Assembly (NCBI GenBank): GCA_009746045.1
Contig: RPFO01000880.1
Span: forward strand, 1 to 64,000
From: Mesostigma viride
Taxonomy: Eukaryota; Streptophyta; Mesostigmatophyceae; Mesostigmatales; Mesostigmataceae
Reading direction: 5' to 3'
DNA length: 64,000 nucleotides
The position numbers were made by a program, and so were the translations under genes. Of this stretch, positions 41,393 through 50,879 are shown one piece after another. The notes under the pieces are model-generated. The model did no database searches. It was not told the origin of the DNA and saw only the letters and a list, made by a program, of their open reading frames with translations. Every line of letters begins with the position of its first letter. Position 1 is the first letter of the stretch.

Positions 41393-41978
41393 CGCCCCGA
41401 CATTACCGTGCTTGCCTACGACGGGCAGGGTTGCCACCTGCACTCATCGATGTCTCCGTGGCTCGGCCGCTCTCCGGTCGCCACATCCTCCGGGCGGCTG
41501 TGGATGCCGCGGCGCTGCTGCCGCTGTGGCTGAGCGCGACAAGTTTGCCTCCTACGGCAATGTGGGGCCCCACCGGGTCATCCCCTTTGTCCTTGAGGAG
41601 TTCGGGGCCATGGGCCCCAAGACAGCGGAGTTTTTCCACGAGTGCTGCCAGCGCCGTGAAGACCGCCTCGACCTCGAGGGTCAGACCGCCCCGTGGTCGG
41701 CCCGCACGTGGTCCTCGTATTGGCGGCAGCGCCTGTCACTCGCCCTCACTCGCACCGTGGCTGATGTGTTATTCCGCCGCACCCGGGCCGACTTCGTCGC
41801 GACCCATGCGGTCTAGTAGATCCCTTCCAGGCCTGCATGGTGGGCCGGCAGCGCTGTTGCTGCGCGTGTAGTTTTGTGATGTATAGTTAGTTGTACCTTG
41901 TGCAGCTGGCGTGATCCTTGGATGTCCGTGTCAGATTCCTATTAATTTCTTCAGGGTTATTCTACCAGTTATCGGGGT

Positions 41979-43755
41979 TTTCTCCCTTGGGCTTTTCTCC
42001 CTTGCCACAGATGTGGCGGCAATGCGCGGCACGCTGGCTGCTGAGCTCCCCATGCCATCCCCACCGCCATCGCCACCCTCCTCGCCTCCACCCCCCCCCC
42101 CTCCGCCTCCACCGACTCCATCACCGCCCAGCTCCGCGACATCGACCAGCGCCTCAAGGATAATGCAATCGCTATCGAGGTCCTGCAGAACACCGCCCGC
42201 CTCACCGCCCAGGCAGTGAAGGACATTGCCGCCAAGCCAGCCCCTGCTGGCCTGGCCGGCGATCCTCCTCCCATCACGACCTGGGCGGACATGCTTAAGC
42301 AACATACCACCTCCACCACCTCCGCCGTCGCAGCCCAGCTCCAACGGCAGACGCTTGACCTCCGCGAGGAGGCCGAGCTCGCAGTTGCAATCTGTTGCAT
42401 GACCGAAATGCGTGTATAAACTGGTGCATGCATAATGGAATGTAAATCTGTGAAACAATACTCACAATTGCTGCACACAGCTTGTGTGCATGACCATGGT
42501 GGCAGTATAGCCAAGTTGACGCATTATAATTAGTGGTCACACTGACTGTCGGTCAGGCTGTTGAAGTCGTGCCAAGGATTGATGAGATAAAACACCCCTT
42601 CAGCGGGAAGAAAAATACGGCAATATTCCCTGCTAATGGATATTTGTAAATGGTTCTAGAAGCGTCTAGAAGCATTGTGCAACGCTGGCGTAACGCTAGT
42701 TCAGTGTGCCTCTTGGAAATCGCTAATGCACATGAAATGTGATTGGTGCAATGTCGATAAGGCCTATCGCAATCTTGGGGTTGCAAACATGACTTGTAAA
42801 CATATAAATTGATAATAAACCCAGGCACCTAGTGCCGCATTCTTGCAAGCATCATTCTCAATCTCAACTCTCGCCAAGCGCAGCCTCAACGCCATACTCA
42901 AGAACTTCGACATGGAGGAAGGTGAGAGTTCCGAGAAGCTTGCACGTGCGTTTGAGAGCAAAATCCTTGCACGCATGGTCCTCCTTGGTGAGATTAAGCT
43001 GCATGACCGCCCACCGCCTCCCCCGCGCGCGGGGTAAGGCCGGGGCGCCTCCGCTAGCTTCTTCTCATCTTTGAGAGCCCAGCGGACAAGATTTCATTTC
43101 TCAGACGCCGCAAGCGGCTCGAGATCAAAGACTTCACTTCACCCTTGACGACGACTTGACCCTGGCGCAGCAACAACGGCGACGGGAGCTATGGCCGACC
43201 TACCTCCAGCTCTGGCAGACCAAGGCGGGCCAGCCGGTGTACTGGAAGGGGGCGGCCATCTACGTCGGCCACAAGCCCTGGCACGCAACCCCCTCGACCA
43301 CCGCGGCCCCAGCGACTCCAGACACCCCAGCCTAGTAGGAGAATACAGCAGCAGTAGTGTAGAATAGTTAGACAGTGGCCTTGTACATGCCCGCCTACTA
43401 CAGGCACTATACCAGCTTAGGCCTAGCCTTTTTAGTCATGTACATGTGTGCCTATGATGAGCCACCCTCCAGATGACGCCTAGCTTTATTTAATTATGCA
43501 TTGCCCATGCAGGGAGTTACTCCCTGCTGAGAAGCCATGCCCTAGCTCTTGTATAGCCATGATGATCTTCCCCCACATGACATACTCCCCCTTAGCTGGG
43601 CATAGTGTGAACATCATGAGGGTGCATGCAGGTGCCCTGGTGCACCTAGAGCAAGTGTCGTTTACATTCCCACCCTTGCAGGAAGTAGCTTAGAATGTAT
43701 CATAGGCCACATGCCCCTTCTCAAGGGCTATGTGCTACATATACTCCCTAGGCAC
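41979..43755 (+). mobile_element. ORF1-only element, long copy with internal 450-bp insertion
   Basis: The plus strand encodes the ORF1-like N-terminus (VAAMRGTLAAELPMPS, a Pro-rich or in another frame Ser/Thr-rich tract), the coiled-coil and linker (TAQAVKDIAAKPAPAGLAGD, TWADMLKQHTTSTTS, LDLREEAELA) and, after an unrelated insertion at roughly 42388-42840, RSLNAILKNFDMEEGESS and KILARMVLLGEIKLHDR. The frame changes at the palindrome CCCCGCGCGCGGGG (about 43020), then ADKISFLRRRKRLE and DLTLAQQQRRRELWPTYLQL follow. The 3' UTR matches 8240-8637 and ends near ATATACTCCCTAGGCAC with the tail lost. Confidence 0.6.
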
Positions 43756-44460
43756 ACCTGGAATTGTACTACAGCACAAGTACAAATTGACTTTTTTTCA
43801 ACTTTGTTATTTTGTACCTCCCTTAGGTCCAAAGCTAGGAGGTAAGTGTCTCATCATGTTTTGACACCGGCACACCGGCACACCGGCACACCGGCACACC
43901 GGCACACCATAAAACTACCATTTTATGATTTTGTATGGTGTCACAAGGTAACCTAACGTCCAATACTAATGTTTAGGGTTTAGAAGCACTGCCTAACGTG
44001 GTGTGCCACTGTGCCACCGGCACACCGGCACACCGGCACACCGGCACACCGGCACACCGGCACACCGGCACACCATGCCACCATAAAACTACCACTTTAT
44101 GATTTTGTATGGTGTCACAAGGTAACCTAACGTCCAATACTAATGTTATAATGTCCACAAGCACTGCCTAATGTGGGGTGCCACTGTGCCACCGTGCCAC
44201 CGTGCCACCGTGCCACCATGCCACCATAAAACTACCATTTTATGATTTTGTATGGTGTCACGAGGTAACATAACGTCCAATACTAATGTTATATTGCCCA
44301 CAAGCACTGCCCAACGTGGGGTGCCACTGTGCCACCGTGCCACCGTGCCACCGTGCCACCGTGCCACCGTGCCACCGTGCCACCGTGCCACCGTGCCACC
44401 GTGCCACCGTGCCACCGTGACATTTCTTGACACACGCATCACTCCGAAAACCCATTTTCT
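43756..44460. repeat. Higher-order repeat with expandable 8-bp minisatellites
   Basis: A block of about 95 bp (CATAAAACTACCATTTTATG, GTCACAAGGTAACCTAACGT, CAATACTAATGTT, AGCACTGCC) recurs at about 43907, 44082 and 44222. Between blocks lie pure 8-bp arrays: CACCGGCA at 43865-43909 and 44017-44073, then the related GTGCCACC at 44180-44221 and 44321-44420. The unit sequence therefore switches from one array to the next while the flanking block stays the same. Open frames across it are repeat artefacts. Confidence 0.8.
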
Positions 44461-44559
44461 TCCCCTGGAAATTATTTGGAGAAGGAATAATTAATGGTCA
44501 GTTTGACCTCTAATATCTTATGATGCCATGTGGTCCAAAAAATTTTTGGGAGTCGGCAG

Positions 44560-45560
44560 CATGGTAACATGGTGACATTTGCTAGCAAAAAATACCGTAT
44601 TTTCAGCACTTTCTGGCATGTATGCATATATAAAGACATCAAATGAACTCAGTTGGGCCTGGGACTTTGCACATGTTCTAAACACATCCCATGCAGCATG
44701 CCCACAAAGTTTCAGACTGGTTGGATGACAAATAGGTGACAAATGCTAGCATAAATACCCCAAAAATGCAGTTTTTCATGGTTTTTCAAGGGTTTCATCA
44801 CACATATGCATACATAATGACTCCAAATGAACTCAGTTGGGCCTGGGACTTTGCACATGTTCTAAACACATTCCATGCAGCATGCCCACAAAGTTTCAGG
44901 CTGGTTGGATGACAAATAGGTGACAAATGCTAGCATAAATACCCCCCAAATGCAGTTTTTCTTGGTTTTCCAAGGGTTTTATCACACATATGCATACATA
45001 ATGACACCAATAGAGCTCAGTTGGGCCTGGAACTTTGCACATGTTGTAAACACATTCCATGCAGCATGCCCACAAAGTTTCAGGCTGGTTGGATGACAAA
45101 TAGGTGACAAATGCTAGCATAAATACCCCCCAAATGCAGTTTTTCTTGGTTTTCCAAGGGTTTTATCACACATATGCATACATAATGACTCCAAATGAAC
45201 TCAGTTGGGCCTGGGACTTTGCACATGTTGTAAACACATCCCAAGCAGCATGCCCACAAAGTTTCAGGCTGGTTGGATGACAAATAGGTGACAAATGCTA
45301 GCATAAATACCCCCCAAATGCAGTTTTTCTTGGTTTTCCAAGGGTTCCAACACATGGGTGCCTATATCAATGAACTCAGTTAAGCCTAGAAAATTGCACA
45401 GCTCATAAAAACATCTATGTTAACTGCCCACAAGAAATTCAGACTGTTTGCATGACAAATAGGTGACAGATGCTAGCAAACATAGCACAAAAATGGCAGT
45501 TCCTAGTAATTGTTTTTCGTGGGTTTCATCCCATAGTTGAATGTCAACCCTTCCAGTTTG
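44560..45560. repeat. 184-bp satellite, about five copies
   Basis: CTCAGTTGGGCCTGGGACTT recurs at 44647, 44831, 45015 and 45199, with a diverged copy at 45374, giving a 184-bp period. Each unit also contains GTTTCAGGCTGGTTGGATGA and CAAATGCAGTTTTTCTTGGT. Similarity falls off at both ends. Confidence 0.8.
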
Positions 45561-45718
45561 GGATATATAGTCAGGTTCCCAACAACACATCTAGATGATA
45601 TATTATGTGATATTGCAGGAAGGCAGACTTAGGGGCACACGCCCATGATACAACGTCAACATGTACATCAACAACCCACACGTAACTTAGCTAATCATCA
45701 TAATAAAAAGCACACCTT

Positions 45719-46132
<414 letters not shown>

Positions 46133-46375
46133 TTCCCCATCATTCATGCATCCGTTCATTCATGCATGCATCCACTCGTTCATTAACATGCCTCCGTTGG
46201 TCAGGGGTTCAAAATGATGCAACAGACACCAGAAAAGGGAGAAGGAGCCGCCTCCCCAACGTGCCGCCCGGCGACGGCAGCGATGGGCCTAGGGGGGTAA
46301 CGGTGCGCTTTGTCTTGTTCGCCGGGGTGCGCCGGCGGGGTGCGGGCACTTAAATTCAGGAGCAATAGCACAAGC

Positions 46376-46520
46376 AATGTCATGATTCCAAACGCCAAGA
46401 ACTGCACTTATTGTAATATTCCTTTGGTAAAATGCAATTCAAGAGCAATAGCACAAGCAATGTCATGATTCCAAACGCCAAGAACTGCACTTATTGTAAT
46501 ATACCTTTAGTAAAATAACA
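46376..46520 (+). repeat. Direct repeat of about 66 bp, two copies
   Basis: AATGTCATGATTCCAAACGC and CAAGAACTGCACTTATTGTA with neighbouring bases occur at 46376-46435 and again at 46442-46515, differing by a few bases. Confidence 0.7.
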
Positions 46521-46535
46521 GCCGGATTTCCCCTG

Positions 46536-46786
46536 TCATAAATTTACCTCAGATTTCCCAGTGACACGGTCGGCTTCATCATCCGAAGCACCAGAGGCAA
46601 GTATTCTCTCAAGTTCATTCACTGCGCCCCTGTGATACACGGCCGCTTGCATTTTCTTCCTTTCTTCATCATCTACACCTGTCACGGATACAGGGCCTGT
46701 ATCCTTTGTCTGGTTCTCTTGCCCCGGTGGTTCATGGCCGGGATCCATTGTGTCTGGTGGGGCTACTGCGTCCTTTTCCATCGCTG
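46536..46786 (-). CDS. Possible exon of an unrecognised acidic protein
   Basis: From ATG near 46780 the frame gives MEKDAVAPPDTMDPGHEPPG and TGVDDEERKKMQAAVYHRGA, then VNELERILASGASDDEADRV, followed by GAG|GTAAAT, a fair splice donor. No domain recognised, and no partner exon found nearby. It may be captured host sequence beside the foldback. Confidence 0.2.
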
Positions 46787-46794
46787 GTGCTTTC

Positions 46795-47232
46795 CGATAT
46801 CCCCTACATGTAAAGACCAAATGGTGGTGGCACGGAGTACAAAATTAATGGTGGTGGCACGCCGCCATTGTTGTTGTTGTTGTTGTGTCCCACGCCGCAC
46901 ACCGGTGGAGTACAATTTGGTGGTGGCACGGTGTGCCGGTGTGCCGGTGTGCCGGTGTGCCGGTGTGCCGGTGTGCCGGTGTGCCGGCCAGTGATTGGCC
47001 CGTTGCTGATTTTCTGATATGCAGCCTAGTAAAAATTGGCCGCAAATCTTGTGCCCACGTGCGACCGGACGAATTTGCGGCCAATTTTTATTAGGCTGCA
47101 TGTCAGCAAATCAGCAACGGGCCAATCACTGGCCGGCACACCGGCACACCGGCACACCGGCACACCGGCACACCGGCACACCACCAAATTGTACTCCAGA
47201 ATGCCCGATGGTCTTTACATGTAGGGGATAAT
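46795..47232. repeat. Foldback (long inverted repeat) carrying 8-bp minisatellites in both arms
   Basis: The left arm begins CCCCTACATGTAAAGACCA and runs into GTGCCGGT arrays (46930-46990), then GGCCAGTGATTGGCCCGTTG and GGCCGCAAATCTTG. The right arm (47070-47232) is the reverse complement in the same order, ending TGGTCTTTACATGTAGGGG. The centre is near 47057. The adjoining CCATCGCTGGTGCTT is also mirrored outside. It resembles a foldback or MITE-like element, but no transposase is linked. Confidence 0.75.
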
Positions 47233-49372
47233 GAACCAGCGATGGAAGCACCAGCGATGGAAGCGATTATGAGGATTTGTTTATATTAAGGGGACGGTCC
47301 CGGCGCGAATATTTTTGGCGCCGAAAAATTCGCGGTACCCGTCCGTACCGTGAAAAAGTGGTGCACGGTGCGCGCACCCCTACCGGAGCTGGCCATGGCG
47401 ACGTGCTTTCAGGCAGAGTAGAAAAAGATAGCTCGCGGAATGCAGAGAAACTGAGCGAATCTTAAAGACGATGAGTAAATGATACTACTTCGTAGCGGAG
47501 TTCGCGTTTTTTGCAGTGTCGATGATTTTATTGATGACCATCGCCACGGGGGTCCAATCTGATGTTTTCGTCGAGAGGAATAAATTAGAATGCACGCTGG
47601 CGGCGGTGATTGTCAGGTTTTATGGGCTTTACCTAGCGTCAAGGATGCGTTTAAATTGTTATTGGTAAAGATTTAAAAAATTTGCTGGGTTTCGGCAAGA
47701 TTTCCGTCATGATCGGTAAGACACTCTCCAGGCTCGCGGGATGCGCGTCTTATTATTCCATGGAAGGTTGTTCTTTCTTGCGCCGCTGGGCGAAGGACAA
47801 TGCCGGTAATGGTACGATCGTGTGATCAACGTGACCCTATGAATGTTTCGCTTCCTTGATGGGTTATCAACGCAAGTTTTCGGCTTTTTTCCGTGCAGTT
47901 AGCGCCAGGTATAATGCCATTCCGTGCTGCGCATCGCCAGATTCCTGGCACCTTTCAGTGGTTTTTATGTACGTTGCATGGCTGGGACGTGTCAAAGCGC
48001 GACCGTGGCATATCGTCAAGTTGTCAGGGATTTGCTGAGTGGTTTCTTGGAAGGAGATTGCTAACAGCACTCAGTTTTGTGTGAATATTGACGCGGCCTT
48101 TCTTAGCAGAGGCTTCATTGTGGTTAGAGGCTCACAAGCTTGAGTTTCTTTCTTGCCAAACAATTGCGCTGGAAAGAAAGGTGGCAGTGGTTTTTCTGAG
48201 GGGCATACTGCATGGGTGGAACTGCACGTAGGTAGGGGTTATGGTTGTCTTGTCGGCCTTTCTCCCACTAAAATGGGAGAGCCCTAATTCATATGCTGGC
48301 AAGGCAAGGTAACCATGGTGAGAAGCCTTGGCAATCAGCATGTATGACAATTCTGCTTTCTCTGTGGACTGTCTGTTGTTACCCTTGTTGGGCAATTAGT
48401 GGATATGGCTTTCTAGGGTGTGTTTGAGCTTGGTTTTGGGATGATGCCCACACCATAAACCTGGAATATGCTTTAGAAGTGTCGGCTAGGCATGTAGAGC
48501 TACCTGCCTCATTGTTGTGCACACACGCAACAGGTTGCCCGTGTCAAGGTAAGGCAAGGGCACATGACGTGCCCAGCCACCTCCTTGTACATTGTGGTCG
48601 AATTGGGCATGGTCAGGAGCCTTTTGGATGGCATAGGAAGTGTTAGTGTGCCTTAATACTCACTAATGCCTTCCTTAGCGTCTGCACAGGTGGCCAACTG
48701 CCAAAATTAATAACTGCTACAGCTGAGCTCAGAATGCCACCAAACTTTGGTAGTGCCTTCTATGGTCATGACAGAATTCGACTATTACTTTTTAGGCCTA
48801 ATTGATGTGTTATGAGTGTGTATGGGGGCGCCCCGCCTAAAAAAGCGTATTTTTGGCCCAAAAATTAATAACTCAAAGGGATGTGCTGATTTTGTTGATC
48901 CAATTAGGTAGAAACCATGTCCCATGACATTTTTATATGGGTATTACTTTTTTCATGCAACTGGTTCTCCCACTGGTCTGGGCAAGATGTGCCCCGGACA
49001 GCGTTTTTTTCTATTTTTAGCTCATAGCCGGTGTATGGCTGCGGGTAGTACCCCCAACAAGTGGTGGTATGCATGCCCAAACATCATGTTTATGGTCCCC
49101 AAACATCATTCAGTGGTTGTCAGTTGCATTTCTGTAGTTATTAGGGGGCTTCAGTTTTGATACAATTCCATGGGACCCTCCCCTTAAAATCTGGAAAGTT
49201 GCTAAAAATAGACATGCCAAAAATAGACCAACCGATGTCGGAAAATTCTGGAAAGTCAAATTCCTTCTACTGGTGTCCTGGACATGCTGCCTACCAATAT
49301 CTAGCATGTTTGGACTCAATTTGCTCCATGTAGGGCTTATAAGGGCATTTTTTGGCACTTTCATACCGTTGT
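47233..49372. other. 2.1-kb unique region without a recognisable gene
   Basis: Mixed-composition DNA with only short open frames. I recognised no domain, splice-supported exon chain or repeat. Possibly old degraded host or element sequence. Confidence 0.4.
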
Positions 49373-50100
49373 GGAGGTGGCACGGTGGCACGGTGGCACG
49401 GTGGCACGGTGGCACGGTGGCACGGTGGCACGGTGGCACGGTGGCACGGTGGCACGGTGTCATGAGCATGTCTAGGTAACCCTTGCATGACCCATTACCC
49501 TTGATAAATCCCAATGGATAACCATTGTATGTGCAAATATGTGTGTTTATATGCAACTTTTGAGGTGGCACAGTGGCACGGTGGCACGGTGGCACGATGC
49601 CACGGTGCCATGGTGTTCGTCATGAGCATCTAGGTAACCCTTGCATGACCCATCCACCTACATAAAACCCATGGATAACAATTGCATGTGCAAAGGTGTG
49701 TGTTTATATGCAATTTGAGGTGCAACGGTGTGCCGGTGTGCCGGTGTGCCGGTGTGCCGGTGTGCCGGTGTGCCGGTGTGCCGGTGTGCCGGTGTGCCGG
49801 TGTGCCGGTGTGCCGGTGTGCCGGTGTGCCGGTGGCACGGTGGCACGATGCCACGATGCAACGGTGTCATGAGCATGTCTAGGTAACCCTTGCATGACCC
49901 ATTACCCTTGATAAATCCCAATGGATAACCATTGTATGTGCAAATATGTGTGTTTATATGCAACTTTTGAGGTGGCACGGTGGCACGGTGGCACGGTGGC
50001 ACGATGCCACGGTGCCACGGTGTCATGAGCATCTAGGTAACCCTTGCATGACCCATCCACCTACATAAATCCCATGGATAACAATTGCATGTGCAAAGGT
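49373..50100. repeat. Second higher-order repeat with 8-bp minisatellites
   Basis: A block of about 110 bp (ATGAGCATGTCTAGGTAACC, CTTGCATGACCCATTACC, TGATAAATCCCAATGGATAA, GTGTTTATATGCAA) occurs four times at about 49456, 49617, 49865 and 50022. It alternates with GTGGCACG arrays (49373-49460, 49565-49600, 49975-50020) and a GTGTGCCG array (49726-49830). The last block is interrupted by a LINE insertion at 50101. Confidence 0.8.
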
Positions 50101-50553
50101 CGACACCGCCCTTGGTCTGGCCGGTCCCCAGCGGCTCGGCCAACCGGGGCGGCACATTTTGACCTGGCCTGGCCCCAAGAACATTCCTAAAAAGGTAGGG
50201 AAACATGCCATGACCTATACCCAGATGTTGCTGGACGACCTAGTGGTCCCAGCCCAGTTTGAGTACCGCATCCACTCTCTCTCCCGTCTTTGGACTGCCA
50301 TGCAAGACAAGACGCGGTGGAAGAAGATTGTCAAGGCGCACACGCCAGCCCCTGTGGGCAAGCCGCCTCCCCCCAAACGGAGGAGCCGTTTTGATGAGTA
50401 GCGTAGATAGGCTTTTCTAGACTAGATATAGCTTAGAGTTAGGTTAGTTCGATTACGCGGCTTCCTCCACACCACCCATCCAACCTGGAATATGTGCTAC
50501 ATGATCTCCCAACGGAGACATGTTATAATTTAATTTAATTTAATTTAATTTAA
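50101..50553 (+). mobile_element. LINE family C, severely 5'-truncated, with 11-bp target duplication
   Basis: It contains the last 98 codons of ORF2 (GRHILTWPGPKNIPKKVGKH, LWTAMQDKTRWKKIVKAHTP, stop TAG at about 50401). Then come a complete 3' UTR, the hairpin ATCTCCCAACGGAGA and a (TTTAA)n tail. TGTGCAAAGGT flanks it (50090-50100 and 50554-50564), inside the minisatellite higher-order repeat. This is the cleanest LINE insertion in the window and defines the family C 3' end. Confidence 0.85.
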
Positions 50554-50810
50554 TGTGCAAAGGTGTGTGCATACATGCAATTTGAGGTGTGCCGGTGTGC
50601 CGGTGTGCCGGTGTGCCGGTGTGCCGGTGTGCCGGTGTGCCGGCCGCCGACGAACTTTTTTTTCCTCAAAGACTTTAGTTGAAACTTTAAATGCATGAAA
50701 ATGCAACTTTCCAAACTGAAGTACAATTTGAAAAATGTAGTACAATTCCAGGTGTGCTTAGGGACTCCCAACGGAGTTATGTTCCTAATTAATTAATTAA
50801 TTAATTAATC
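50554..50810. repeat. Remainder of the minisatellite block plus LINE tail
   Basis: The GTGTGCCG array (50588-50645) continues the higher-order repeat interrupted by the LINE. At 50765-50810 GACTCCCAACGGAGTTATG and a (TTAA)n tail mark another LINE/ORF1-type 3' end. Confidence 0.65.
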
Positions 50811-50870
50811 GGGTTTTTCCTTATGTTGCATGCCTATCTCACCTCCGTAATCTATCATTCTCAATGTATA
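50811..50870 (+). mobile_element. Family A 3'-terminal 60 bp
   Basis: TCGGGTTTTTCCTTATGTTG through ATCTATCATTCTCAATG, identical to the last 60 bp of family A, follows a (TTAA)n tail directly. A similar piece lies at 54474-54540, on the other side of the family B copy. Confidence 0.65.
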
Positions 50871-50879
50871 TATATTAAA

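Larger units (their letters stand above)
40056..41978 (+). mobile_element. Family A 3' fragment (copy 3), split by a hAT element
   Basis: The left part (40056-40095) covers ATGGGGCCGCCCTCTACT..., with small insertions. After the hAT, 41393-41978 resumes at GCCCCGACATTACCGTGCTTG and runs through the end of the ORF (stop TAG at 41814-41816) into the 3' UTR, which is cut short at about 41978. Small duplications of 2-3 bp relative to copies 1 and 2 (for instance CTAGTAGATC, GCGCGTGTAG, GCCGCGGCGC) have broken the frame. Confidence 0.78.

Noticed and set aside
50440-50475. tRNA-like B box (TAGTTCGATTACGC) in the LINE 3' UTR, also at 35110
   Set aside because: No A box at a suitable distance and no cloverleaf. 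It lies within the family C 3' UTR.
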